From positions 1-52,782 of the forward strand of contig JBBRVD010000004.1 of assembly GCA_038247175.1 (NCBI GenBank): a stretch of DNA of 52,782 bases. Direction: 5' to 3'. The DNA comes from CAISIP01 sp038247175 (GTDB taxonomy: Bacteria; Pseudomonadota; Gammaproteobacteria; Burkholderiales; Burkholderiaceae_C). Positions 8,457 to 16,707 of this stretch are shown here, one piece after another. The position numbers and the translations under genes were made by a program. Each line of letters opens with the position of its first letter. Position 1 is the stretch's first letter. A model generated the notes under the pieces. The model did no database searches. It saw only the letters and a list, made by a program, of their open reading frames with translations, and had not been told where the DNA came from.

Positions 8457-9952
8457 TCCAGCCCCTCCTCCACCAGTTCGGCGGCACGCAACAAGGCACG
8501 CGCCTTGGCCTCCGTCTCCTGCCATTCCAGTTCGGGTACCGAATCGGCGACGACACCTGCGGCCGCCTGCACATACAGGTGGCCATCCTTGACGATGCCG
8601 GTACGGATCGCGATCGCGACGTCCATGTCGCCGGCATAGCTGAGATAACCACAGGCGCCTCCATACAGTCCGCGCTTGTTCGGCTCGAGCCGGTCGATCA
8701 CCTCCATCGCATGTACCTTGGGCGCACCGGTCAAGGTGCCAGCCGGGAAACTCGCGCGCAATACATCCATGCTGGTCATGCCGTCGTTCAGGATGCCCTC
8801 GACATTGCTGACGATATGCATCACATGGCTGTACCGCTCGACCGAGAAGGCCTCGGTCACCTTGACGCTGCCGATCTTGGCGATCCGCCCGATATCATTG
8901 CGCGCCAGGTCGATCAGCATCACGTGTTCAGCCCGTTCCTTGGGGTCGCTTACCAGTTCCTGTTCCACCGCCTGGTCGCGTTCGGGGGTCGCACCGCGCG
9001 CCCGGGTGCCAGCCAGCGGGCGGATCGTGATCTTCTGCCCCTGGTTGGTGTTCTCCTGCCGCACCAGGATTTCCGGGCTGGCACCCACCACATGAAAATC
9101 ACCGAAGTGGTAGTAATACATGTAGGGGCTGGGGTTCAGCGAGCGTAGAGCGCGGTACAACGACAGCGGCGACTCGGTATAACGCTTCTTGATGCGCTGG
9201 CCCACCTGCACCTGCATGAACTCCCCGGCCTCGATCATGCCCTTGGCCGTTTCTACCGCCCGCAGATAGTCGGCCTTGGCGAACTCACGCTGCGGCGGAT
9301 ACGACTGCGTCGGCCGGACCACGGGCGCGCTGACCGAATACTGGAGCTGCTCCTTGAGCGAGCGCAACCGCCGGCGCGCGTTCGCGTAGGCCTCGTTCTG
9401 GCCTGGGTCCGCGTAAACGATGAGGTAAAGCTTGCCCGACAGGTTGTCGATCACCGCCAGTTCCTCGCATTGCAGCAGCAGAATGTCGGGACAGCCCAAC
9501 GTGTCGGGCGGGCATGTCGACACCAGCTTCTTCTCGATATGGCGCACCGTGTCGTAACCGAAGTACCCGGCCAACCCGCCACAGAAACGTGGCAACCCCG
9601 GGCGCAACGCGACCTTGAAACGCTTCTGGTAGCTGGCAATGAAATCGAGCGGATTGTCGGCACTGGTCTCCACCACCACGCCATCAGTGACGACTTCGGT
9701 GCGGGCCTGGTCGCCGAAACCAGTGGCGCGCAGCAGCGTTCGGGCAGGCAGTCCGATAAAGCTGTAGCGGCCGAATCGTTCGCCACCGACAACCGACTCC
9801 AGCAGGAAGCTGCAGGCACCACCCCCATGGGTAAACGCCAGTTTCAGGTACAACGACAGCGGTGTTTCCAGGTCGGCAAACGCCTCCACCATGAGTGGAA
9901 TGCGGTTATAGCCCTGCGCCGTCAGGCTCTTGAATTCGAGTTCGGTAATCAC
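8453..9952 (-). CDS. trpE: anthranilate synthase component I
   Basis: A 499-residue chorismate-binding enzyme that makes anthranilate from chorismate with TrpG. The feedback-site motif LLES is in FLLESVVGGERFGRYSFIG. The catalytic region includes PLAGTRARGATPERDQ, LIDLARNDIGR and ASFPAGTLTGAPKVHAMEV. I favour GTG 9952: it has AAAGG eight bases upstream, and relatives begin at the same TELEFKSL sequence. An in-frame ATG at 9976 would add eight residues. It is the first structural gene of the operon, with a possible leader-peptide attenuator upstream. Confidence 0.95.
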   Translation of the reverse strand: MITELEFKSLTAQGYNRIPLMVEAFADLETPLSLYLKLAFTHGGGACSFLLESVVGGERFGRYSFIGLPARTLLRATGFGDQARTEVVTDGVVVETSADNPLDFIASYQKRFKVALRPGLPRFCGGLAGYFGYDTVRHIEKKLVSTCPPDTLGCPDILLLQCEELAVIDNLSGKLYLIVYADPGQNEAYANARRRLRSLKEQLQYSVSAPVVRPTQSYPPQREFAKADYLRAVETAKGMIEAGEFMQVQVGQRIKKRYTESPLSLYRALRSLNPSPYMYYYHFGDFHVVGASPEILVRQENTNQGQKITIRPLAGTRARGATPERDQAVEQELVSDPKERAEHVMLIDLARNDIGRIAKIGSVKVTEAFSVERYSHVMHIVSNVEGILNDGMTSMDVLRASFPAGTLTGAPKVHAMEVIDRLEPNKRGLYGGACGYLSYAGDMDVAIAIRTGIVKDGHLYVQAAAGVVADSVPELEWQETEAKARALLRAAELVEEGLE

Positions 9953-10085
9953 GCGGCAGACCTTTCGATGCAGCACCGGCGCGCTCTGTTTCCTGTGCGG
10001 TCGGTTGCAATCAATCCAGCGCCCGGGGAGACGGGCAATAAGTGGTGTGCGTCCAGGCTTTGGCAGCCTGCGCCAGCAACACCGG

Positions 10086-10170
10086 GGGCCCGGCCGAACC
10101 GCGGGCCCTGTGGATCAGTCAGCGCGCGGCATCAGCGAGAGGGGCAGTACCGGTATGTCACGCCAGGGCC
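10086..10170 (-). promoter_or_regulatory. mutually exclusive hairpins, candidate trp attenuator
   Basis: On the minus strand, the two Trp codons of the candidate leader peptide lie in segment 1 (10164-10170). This segment is perfectly complementary over 7 bp to segment 2 (10104-10110). Segment 2 can instead pair over 7 bp with segment 3 (10102-10108 with 10086-10092, 9-nt loop). The leader stop codon is five bases before segment 2. This is the logic of ribosome-mediated attenuation. A further stem GCCCG/CGGGC lies before trpE. No U-tract follows it, so a classical intrinsic terminator is not visible. Confidence 0.35.
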
Positions 10171-10219
10171 AGGCTCCCCGGTCGCTGCAACCTGTGATGC
10201 TGATGCGGTGAATGAACAT
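10115..10219 (-). CDS. candidate trp leader peptide (34 aa)
   Basis: This short frame starts at ATG 10219, about 40 bp after the end of the GGDEF/EAL gene and 163 bp before the trpE start. It encodes 34 residues with Trp at 17 and 19 (W-P-W, codons at 10163-10171), then a TGA. Its Trp codons and stop codon are placed as expected for an attenuation leader relative to the alternative hairpins. Against it, no clear ribosome site precedes the ATG, and TGG is not rare in DNA this rich in G. If TACACT at 10226-10231 is a -10 box, the message would be nearly leaderless. Confidence 0.33.
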   Translation of the reverse strand: MFIHRISITGCSDRGAWPWRDIPVLPLSLMPRAD

Positions 10220-10258
10220 GGCCGCAGTGTAGCAAAGGCAGAGCGGCCCATGACGCGC

Positions 10259-13060
10259 TCAGATTTCCGTGCCTTCGGTCCGCAGCCACTGCACCAGCAC
10301 ATCGCGCTCCAGCGGTCGGCTGAACAGGTAACCCTGGCCTTTGCCACAACCCAGCGTGCGCATCATCGATGCCTGCTCGAGAGTTTCGATGCCTTCGGCC
10401 AGCGTTCCCATGCCCAGGGTGCGGGTCATGAGCACCGTGGCCTCGATCAACACGCGATGGTAGTCGCTGGTCTGCGCCAGCTTGACGAAACTGCGGTCGA
10501 TCTTGACCACATCAATCGGCAACTCGTGCAGACAGGACAAGGACGAATACCCGGTGCCGAAATCGTCCAGCGCCAGTGTCAGGCCCAGTTCCTTGATTTC
10601 GTGCAGTCGGGCCTGCATCGCCGGGTCCTGCGCCGCCAGGCTTTCGGTGATCTCCAGCTGCAACTGGCGTGCGCTCAAGCCATGGGCTCGCAGCGCCTCC
10701 AGGATGTCCGACGCCAGCGAGGGCTGGCACAGCTGGGCACGCGAAAGGTTGACCGACACGGTCTCGGGTGCCAGCGCTCCGAGCGCGACCTGCAGCCAGG
10801 CGAAATCGCGGCACGCCGTATGCAGCACCATGGCGCCCAGCTTGTCGATCAACCCGACCGACTCGGCCATGGGGATGAACTCGACCGGAGACACCAGGCC
10901 ACGCTGCGGATGGCGCCAGCGCAACAACGCTTCCAGCCCGGTCACGCGGCGCGACACCAGGTCCACCAGGGGCTGGTAGACGACGAACAACTCGCCGTTG
11001 GGCAGGGCTCGGCGCAAGTCGTTTTCCAGCGCCACGTCGTCGCGCACCCGGCGGTGCATCGCCGGCTCGAACAAGACGTAGCGGCCGCGGCCGGTGCGCT
11101 TGGCCTCGTACATGGCGATATCGGCATCGCGCAAGATGGCATCCACATCGCCAGCGGCATGGGTCGCGGTGACGATGCCGATACTCACGCTGGAGTTGAC
11201 CGTGTGTTCGCCGATCAAGTACGGCATGGCCAGCCGGTCGAGCAGGCGACCCGCCACGACCTCGGCGTCCAGGTCACCGCGGATGTCATCGAGCAGCACG
11301 ACGAATTCGTCACCGCCGATCCGCGCCGCCATCTGGCCGAAATCGCTGGTGCGCACGAACGTGTCGCTGTCGCGCAAGCTGGTCTGCAGACGTTCGGCGA
11401 TCTGGCGCAGCAACGCGTCCCCCACACCGTGTCCGAGTGTGTCGTTCACCTGCTTGAAACGGTCGAAGTCCATGAACAGGACCGCGAATTGATAGCCCGG
11501 ATGTTCCCGATGGCGCGCCAGCGCGGTGGCGATCTGGTCGGTTACCACGACCCGATTGGGCAACGCGGTCAGGCTATCCGTGCGAGCGCTGTCGCGCAAG
11601 GTCTGCTCCAGTTGCTTTTGCGCGGACACATCGACGATGCAGGCAACCGCCCCCTGGATCCGGCCTTGGTCGTCGAGCAGGGGTTCCGAATTGATCAGGG
11701 TCCAGAACACTGCTCCATTGGCGCGCCGGAAACCCACCAGTTCACTGCGTACCGGCGCACTGTCACGCAGGCTGCGCGCCACCGGTCGCTCCCGCTCCGG
11801 CATGTCGGACAGGTCTTCCCGTATCGGACGCCCCAGCGCAACCAATGCCGCGTTGATTGCGTCGAGCTGGCCCACCTGGTTCGGCTCCAGGCCCAGCATA
11901 TCCAGCGCGACAGCGTTGCAATCGACGATTCTGGCGGCCTTGGAAAATACCAGCACACCCGTGGGCAAGGCTTCGAACAAGGCCCGGCGTTGCAGGCGTT
12001 GCTGGACTCGTTCGTCGATGTTCGAGGCGACCACGACCCACGACGGCGCCTGACCGAGCTTGTCGGGCAGCGGCTGTATGTCGACCATGACCCAGACCCG
12101 ACGACCGTCCTTGGTCATGATCTGGATTTCGCCCGCCACGGCCCGCCCCTCGGCCATGCTGGCCCGGTAGGCCAGGGCGCCGCGGGCGGGGCCTTCCTGC
12201 AACTGCAGCAGTGGCCCGAGCAACTTGCCGCGCACCTCGTCCAGCGTATGACCGGTCATTGCCACGAAACTGCGGTTGACCCATTCCACCCGTTGCAACT
12301 GGTTGAGCACCATGACCCCGTTTGCCGTGTGCTCGGCCACCAGTGCCAGACGCCGCATCTGGGCCGCTTGCGCGTGGACAAGACCATACTGACGTGACAC
12401 GAAACGGGCCGTCGGCTCGACCACCGCCAGCGCCAGCGACACCATCAGGCCGATCACCAGCGCGGTCGAGGCCAGCATCGTGCGCGACGCCTCCCGGTTG
12501 TGCGCCTGGGCCGACACGCGGGACTGCTCCGACAACGCCTGTGTACTGGCGAAATAGTCCGGCGCGTGCGCCTGGGCTGCTTTCAGGCTGGACTGCACCG
12601 CGGCCGCGTCGCCGGCCTCGCGCGCGCGAATCAGCGCCTCGATGTCTTCGAAGAAATGCGCGCGCGCGACCCGCCATGCCTGCGTGATCGCCATCACACG
12701 GCCGACGGCATCGGATCCGCGTTCGTCTTGTTCCAGCAGCAATTCTTCCAGGCGCTGCGCCTGCCTGCGTGCCTCGGCGAGGTTGCGTGCCAGCTGCTGT
12801 GGCGCTGCGTCGCTGGCGTTCTGCAGGGCCAGCAGACTCAGCCGCTGGCTGAACAGGCGCTGCGCGCCTGCAAGCGCAATGATTTCGCCATCGGTGGAGC
12901 GCAGTTGCTCGGTACGCCAGTTTTGCCAGGCCTGCGCCGCCAGCACCAGCGCGATCAGCGCCAGCACACCCAGCATGGCCAACCGAACGCGCATGCCCGC
13001 GTGCGCCCCGGCCCGGCGCGCCTGCGGATCAACCGGGATGTCTTGGTCTGGCCCGAGCAC
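10259..13060 (-). CDS. PilJ-type sensor, PAS-PAS-GGDEF-EAL cyclic-di-GMP protein
   Basis: A 933-residue inner-membrane signalling protein. A transmembrane segment near residues 28-45 is followed by a periplasmic PilJ-like sensor segment (ALAGAQRLFSQRLSLL) and a second transmembrane segment near 197-217. Two PAS-like domains occupy about 235-355 and 360-480. The GGDEF domain carries IGGDEF near 580. The EAL domain carries EALLRW near 708, VNLSRAQL, LEITES, LDDFGTGYSSL and KIDRSFV. Both catalytic motifs are intact, so synthesis and hydrolysis of c-di-GMP are both possible. It ends 306 bp before trpE and begins 11 bp after rpe, so it may be cotranscribed with rpe. The start could also be at the internal ATG of MRVRLAML. 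Confidence 0.88.
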   Translation of the reverse strand: MLGPDQDIPVDPQARRAGAHAGMRVRLAMLGVLALIALVLAAQAWQNWRTEQLRSTDGEIIALAGAQRLFSQRLSLLALQNASDAAPQQLARNLAEARRQAQRLEELLLEQDERGSDAVGRVMAITQAWRVARAHFFEDIEALIRAREAGDAAAVQSSLKAAQAHAPDYFASTQALSEQSRVSAQAHNREASRTMLASTALVIGLMVSLALAVVEPTARFVSRQYGLVHAQAAQMRRLALVAEHTANGVMVLNQLQRVEWVNRSFVAMTGHTLDEVRGKLLGPLLQLQEGPARGALAYRASMAEGRAVAGEIQIMTKDGRRVWVMVDIQPLPDKLGQAPSWVVVASNIDERVQQRLQRRALFEALPTGVLVFSKAARIVDCNAVALDMLGLEPNQVGQLDAINAALVALGRPIREDLSDMPERERPVARSLRDSAPVRSELVGFRRANGAVFWTLINSEPLLDDQGRIQGAVACIVDVSAQKQLEQTLRDSARTDSLTALPNRVVVTDQIATALARHREHPGYQFAVLFMDFDRFKQVNDTLGHGVGDALLRQIAERLQTSLRDSDTFVRTSDFGQMAARIGGDEFVVLLDDIRGDLDAEVVAGRLLDRLAMPYLIGEHTVNSSVSIGIVTATHAAGDVDAILRDADIAMYEAKRTGRGRYVLFEPAMHRRVRDDVALENDLRRALPNGELFVVYQPLVDLVSRRVTGLEALLRWRHPQRGLVSPVEFIPMAESVGLIDKLGAMVLHTACRDFAWLQVALGALAPETVSVNLSRAQLCQPSLASDILEALRAHGLSARQLQLEITESLAAQDPAMQARLHEIKELGLTLALDDFGTGYSSLSCLHELPIDVVKIDRSFVKLAQTSDYHRVLIEATVLMTRTLGMGTLAEGIETLEQASMMRTLGCGKGQGYLFSRPLERDVLVQWLRTEGTEI

Positions 13061-13071
13061 GCCTGAGTCAC

Positions 13072-13746
13072 TCAGCGCAAGGCGCCGCGCATCCGATCAA
13101 TCACCTGGCGGTAATCAGGTTGACTGAATATCGCGCTGCCAGCGACAAAGGTATCGGCCCCCGCATCCGCCGCCGCGCGGATGTTCTCGACCTTGATGCC
13201 GCCATCGACTTCAAGCCGGATGTCCTTGCCGCAGGCATCGATGCGCCGGCGCACATCGGCGATCTTGCGCAGCGCAGAATCGATGAACCCCTGGCCACCG
13301 AAGCCCGGGTTCACGCTCATGACCAGCACCAGGTCGATGTCCTCGATCACCCAGTCCAACACGTCGAGGGGTTGCGCCGGGTTGAACACCAGGCCGGCCT
13401 TGCAGCCCGCCCCGGTGATGGCCTGTATGCTGCGATGTACATGGGCACTGGCATCGGGGTGAAAGCTGATCCGGTCGGCGCCGGCTTGCGCAAACGCAGC
13501 CGCCAGCGCATCGACCGGCTGCACCATCAGGTGCACATCGATCGGCACCGCCACACCCGCGGCGTTGCGGGCATGGGGCTTGAGGGCCGCACAGACCATC
13601 GGCCCGAAGGTCAGGTTGGGCACGTAATGGTTGTCCATCACGTCGAAGTGAATCCAGTCGGCACCCGCCGCAATGACATCGCTCACCTCCGCGCCCAGGC
13701 GTGCGAAGTCGGCAGACAGGATCGAGGGAGCGATGCGGAAGGTCAT
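13072..13746 (-). CDS. rpe: ribulose-phosphate 3-epimerase
   Basis: A 224-residue TIM-barrel enzyme that interconverts ribulose 5-phosphate and xylulose 5-phosphate. Motifs are IAPSILSADFARLG at the N-terminus, HFDVMDNHYVPNLTFG (metal and catalytic residues), VDVHLMV-like IDVHLMVQPVD, MSVNPGFGGQGF and LEVDGGI. Length is normal. It is divergent from apaG across 61 bp, an arrangement common in Burkholderiales. The phosphoglycolate phosphatase gene often found between rpe and trpE in relatives is not here; the GGDEF/EAL gene takes that place. Confidence 0.95.
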   Translation of the reverse strand: MTFRIAPSILSADFARLGAEVSDVIAAGADWIHFDVMDNHYVPNLTFGPMVCAALKPHARNAAGVAVPIDVHLMVQPVDALAAAFAQAGADRISFHPDASAHVHRSIQAITGAGCKAGLVFNPAQPLDVLDWVIEDIDLVLVMSVNPGFGGQGFIDSALRKIADVRRRIDACGKDIRLEVDGGIKVENIRAAADAGADTFVAGSAIFSQPDYRQVIDRMRGALR

Positions 13747-13807
13747 GGCGTGAGGTCTTGTGGTGCGAGTTGGATCGAAGCGGCATTTTCGCAGTTAGCA
13801 TAGCGCC

Positions 13808-14200
13808 ATGCCCAAGTACCAGTTCCAGGTGGAAGTGCAGCCAAGATACCTGCCCGAGCAATCGGCGCCGCAGCAAGGGCACTATGTTTTCGCCTACACC
13901 ATCACCATTGCCAATACCGGCTCGATCGCGGCCCAGTTGATATCCCGCAGCTGGAACGTCAACGATGCCGGCGGCCATACCGAGAAGGTACGGGGCCTGG
14001 GTGTGGTCGGCCAGCAACCTTTTCTGCAGCCTGGCGAGAAGTTCGAATACACCAGCGGAACCCGGCTGCGCACGCCGACCGGAACGATGCACGGGAGCTA
14101 TTTCTTCGTCGCCGAAGATGGCGAACGCTTCGAGATCGACATTCCGATGTTCGTGCTCGATGCGCTCAGCTCCAGTGGTGGCAGACCCACGCTGCATTGA
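13808..14200 (+). CDS. apaG: ApaG domain protein (Co2+/Mg2+ efflux-associated)
   Basis: A 130-residue cytoplasmic protein with the immunoglobulin-like ApaG fold. The family signature runs through YTITIANTGSIAAQLISR, RSWNVND, VRGLGVVGQQP and PTGTMHGSYFF. ApaG is linked genetically to metal-ion resistance and Ap4A metabolism in enterobacteria; its biochemical role is unclear. It is divergent from rpe and lies 38 bp upstream of thiL on the same strand. Length and motifs are normal. Confidence 0.93.
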   Translation: MPKYQFQVEVQPRYLPEQSAPQQGHYVFAYTITIANTGSIAAQLISRSWNVNDAGGHTEKVRGLGVVGQQPFLQPGEKFEYTSGTRLRTPTGTMHGSYFFVAEDGERFEIDIPMFVLDALSSSGGRPTLH

Positions 14201-14238
14201 CCCCATTGCGGTGCGGACCCCCCATCCGAACCGGAACC

Positions 14239-15228
14239 ATGGGTGAATTCGACCTGATCGCGCGGTATTTCCGGCATCCGGTGCGTCGGGCCGCACTGGG
14301 CGTTGGCGACGACTGCGCATTGCTGCGTATCTCGCCAGGCCATCAGCTCGCGGTATCGTCCGACATGCTGGTGCAAGGACGCCATTTCCTCGCAGGCGCC
14401 GACCCACAGGGCCTGGGTCACAAGGCACTGGCGGTGAACCTGAGCGATCTGGCGGCCTGCGGCGCGCAACCGCTGGCGTTCACGCTGGCACTGGCACTGC
14501 CGGCCGTAGATCCACTGTGGCTCGAGCCGTTCTCCCAAGGGCTGCTGGCGCTGGCGCGCATGCACGACTGCGAGTTGGTCGGCGGAGACACCACGGCCGG
14601 TCCGCTCAATATCTGCATCACCGTGTTCGGCGAAGTACCTGCCAGCGACGGACGCGGACAAGCGCTGCTGCGCAGTGGCGCCCGCCCGGGTGATGATCTT
14701 TACGTGAGCGGGACGCTGGGCGATGCGCGGCTGGCGCTCGAGAGTCTGCGCGGCCAGTGGTCGTTGCCGGATACCGTGCTCGACACGGCGACCCGGCGGC
14801 TGCACCAGCCCACGCCCCGGGTCGCGCTGGGCATGGCGCTGCGTGGCCTGGCCAGCGCCGCGATCGATATCAGCGACGGCCTGCTCGGCGACCTGGGGCA
14901 TGTACTGGAAGCCTCGGGGGTCGGCGCCCGTGTGCAGGTGGACTCGCCCGCGCGGATGCTGGCCTGCGGCGGTGCGGCACTCGATGCCTGCGTGCCACGG
15001 TGGCACCAACTCGCCTGCGTGCTGGCCGGTGGCGACGACTACGAACTGGCTTTCACGGCCGCACCCGGCCTGCGTGATGCGGTGGCGGCCGCGGCCAGGG
15101 CCAGCGCGACCCCGGTCACGCGGTTCGGCTGCATCGAATCCGAGCCCGGCATCCGGGTGCTCGGCGCGCGGGGAGAGCCGCTGCACGGCGACTGGCGCTC
15201 GTTCGACCATTTCAACGCAACCCCATGA
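14239..15228 (+). CDS. thiL: thiamine-monophosphate kinase
   Basis: A 329-residue enzyme that phosphorylates thiamine monophosphate to the active diphosphate cofactor. It begins MGEFDLIARYF, and has LGVGDDCALL, SSDMLVQGRHF, AVNLSDLAACGAQPL, VGGDTTAGPLNI and DISDGLLGDLGH, all typical of ThiL. I chose ATG 14239; the open frame extends upstream to 14197, inside the end of apaG, but relatives start at MGEF. Its TGA overlaps the ATG of the deaminase gene (ATGA at 15225-15228). No TPP riboswitch is seen upstream. Confidence 0.95.
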   Translation: MGEFDLIARYFRHPVRRAALGVGDDCALLRISPGHQLAVSSDMLVQGRHFLAGADPQGLGHKALAVNLSDLAACGAQPLAFTLALALPAVDPLWLEPFSQGLLALARMHDCELVGGDTTAGPLNICITVFGEVPASDGRGQALLRSGARPGDDLYVSGTLGDARLALESLRGQWSLPDTVLDTATRRLHQPTPRVALGMALRGLASAAIDISDGLLGDLGHVLEASGVGARVQVDSPARMLACGGAALDACVPRWHQLACVLAGGDDYELAFTAAPGLRDAVAAAARASATPVTRFGCIESEPGIRVLGARGEPLHGDWRSFDHFNATP

Positions 15229-15749
15229 CGGCGCACGGAAACATGGTGGCGACACCCGCCGACGACGAACAATTGCTCGACCAGGCAATCGCGATGGCGC
15301 GACACAGTCCGAACCGGGTACGCCATGTTGGCGCTGTGCTGCAGCCCAGCGACGGCGGAGCGCTGCTGCGCGCGTGCAACACCTTCCCCCGGGGCGTGGC
15401 CGATATCGAGGCACGACACCAGGGTGACGGGCGGCTAATCTGGATGGAGCACGCCGAACGCAATGCGATCTTTGCCGCCGCCCGGGCTGGCCGGTCCGCC
15501 GCGGGCGCGCGGCTGGCCAGCAGCTACTTTCCCTGCACCGATTGCGCCCGCGCCATCATCCAGGCTGGCGTTCGCCATCTGGTGACCCTGCCACCCGACC
15601 TGTCCGACCCGGTATGGGGCCCGTCGTTCGGACCATCGCTCGCCATGCTGCAGGAGGCGGGTGTGTACCTTTCTTTCTCGCCGCGCGATGCGACGCAGGC
15701 GCAGGCGAGCACGATGGAGCCTCCTGCGCCGGTCACGGGGGCACAGTGA
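15225..15749 (+). CDS. cytidine/deoxycytidylate deaminase family protein
   Basis: A 174-residue zinc deaminase. The zinc and proton-shuttle motif HAE is at residues 76-78 (MEHAERNAIF), and the second zinc motif PCTDC is at 103-107. The layout resembles dCMP deaminases. The stretch between the motifs is short, and the N-terminal part (LLDQAIAMARHSPN) also recalls ComE-type deaminases. The substrate is not determined: dCMP, a pterin or another base are possible. Translation is probably coupled to thiL through the ATGA overlap. The last 17 bp overlap the convergent DMT transporter gene. Confidence 0.8.
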   Translation: MTAHGNMVATPADDEQLLDQAIAMARHSPNRVRHVGAVLQPSDGGALLRACNTFPRGVADIEARHQGDGRLIWMEHAERNAIFAAARAGRSAAGARLASSYFPCTDCARAIIQAGVRHLVTLPPDLSDPVWGPSFGPSLAMLQEAGVYLSFSPRDATQAQASTMEPPAPVTGAQ

Positions 15750-16605
15750 CGGTACGGATTTTTTCAGTGCGCAGCAGGTACAGGCCGCTGGCAATAATGA
15801 TGCTGCCGCCGAGCAAGGTGTAGCTGTCCGGCGCGATGCGCCACAGGCTCCAGTCCAGCGCAATACCCCAGGCCAGCGCCGTGTATTCGAATGGCGCGAT
15901 CACCGACGCCTGACCATGGCGGAACGCCTCGGTGATGGCCAGCTGCCCGATGAAACCGGTCACCGCCAGTGCTACCAGCACCCAGCTGTGTCGAGGCTCG
16001 ATCGGCACCCAGTTCGGCAGCGCCAGCAGGCCGGCACCGAATGACAACGACATCGTGCTCCAGAACACCAGGGTCACGCTGGCGTCGGTGCGGCTGAGCA
16101 CCCGACCGGTGATGGCCGAAACCGCGTAACAGGTCGCCGCGGCGAGCACGGCCAGCGCTCCCCACGAGAAGAAAGCTTCGCCATCGGGACGCAGCGCGAC
16201 GATCACACCAGCCATGCCGACCGCAATGGCCGCCCAGTGCACCGGCGCCACCCGCTCGCGCAGCACCGGGATCGACAGCATGGTGATCAGCAGCGGCGCG
16301 ATGAAAAAGATGGTGTAGGCCTCGGCCAGTCCGAGTTCTCGCAACGCGAAACTGAACATCGTCAACATGACGACGCCAATGACGCCACGCAGCAGGTGCA
16401 ACCGCCAGCGTATCCGCAACAACTGCCCCACCTCGCGCCGCCAGACCACGTAGACACAGACCAGGGGCAAGGCCGCCAGCCCGCGCAGTGCGGCCACCTG
16501 CAGTGCGGGATAACTGCCGATCAAGGTCTTGAGAATCGCGTCCATCAACGAAAATGCGCCCACCGCGATCAGCATCGCCACGATGCTGCGCAGGTTACCG
16601 CTCAT
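15733..16605 (-). CDS. DMT superfamily (EamA) transporter
   Basis: A 290-residue inner-membrane protein with about ten hydrophobic helices arranged as two EamA repeats. The first covers about residues 8-140 and the second 150-285 (FFSWGALAVLAAATCYAVSA, then PFEYTALAWGIALDWSLW). ATG 16605 is chosen over an upstream in-frame codon because the preceding residues are polar and unlike the family. The substrate is unknown; relatives export amino acids or metabolites, or take up S-adenosylmethionine. It is convergent with the deaminase gene and lies about 100 bp downstream of the hydrolase gene on the same strand. Confidence 0.85.
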   Translation of the reverse strand: MSGNLRSIVAMLIAVGAFSLMDAILKTLIGSYPALQVAALRGLAALPLVCVYVVWRREVGQLLRIRWRLHLLRGVIGVVMLTMFSFALRELGLAEAYTIFFIAPLLITMLSIPVLRERVAPVHWAAIAVGMAGVIVALRPDGEAFFSWGALAVLAAATCYAVSAITGRVLSRTDASVTLVFWSTMSLSFGAGLLALPNWVPIEPRHSWVLVALAVTGFIGQLAITEAFRHGQASVIAPFEYTALAWGIALDWSLWRIAPDSYTLLGGSIIIASGLYLLRTEKIRTVTVPP

Positions 16606-16707
16606 CGCTGGCTCCGCCGGCCCTGCGAGCGCCGCCCGCCACCTGAGCGTGGCACCCGCGCGGTACGCCATCCGCGAACCGGCCGGGCATGGCGCAGGTA
16701 TCCGAGG

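Noticed and set aside
9470..12397. 975-codon open frame on the plus strand opposite the GGDEF/EAL gene
   Set aside because: It lies antisense to a multi-domain gene with intact motifs and has a low-complexity His/Arg/Gln composition.
14197..14238. TPP riboswitch before thiL
   Set aside because: The gap after apaG is too short and no TPP-box sequence is seen.
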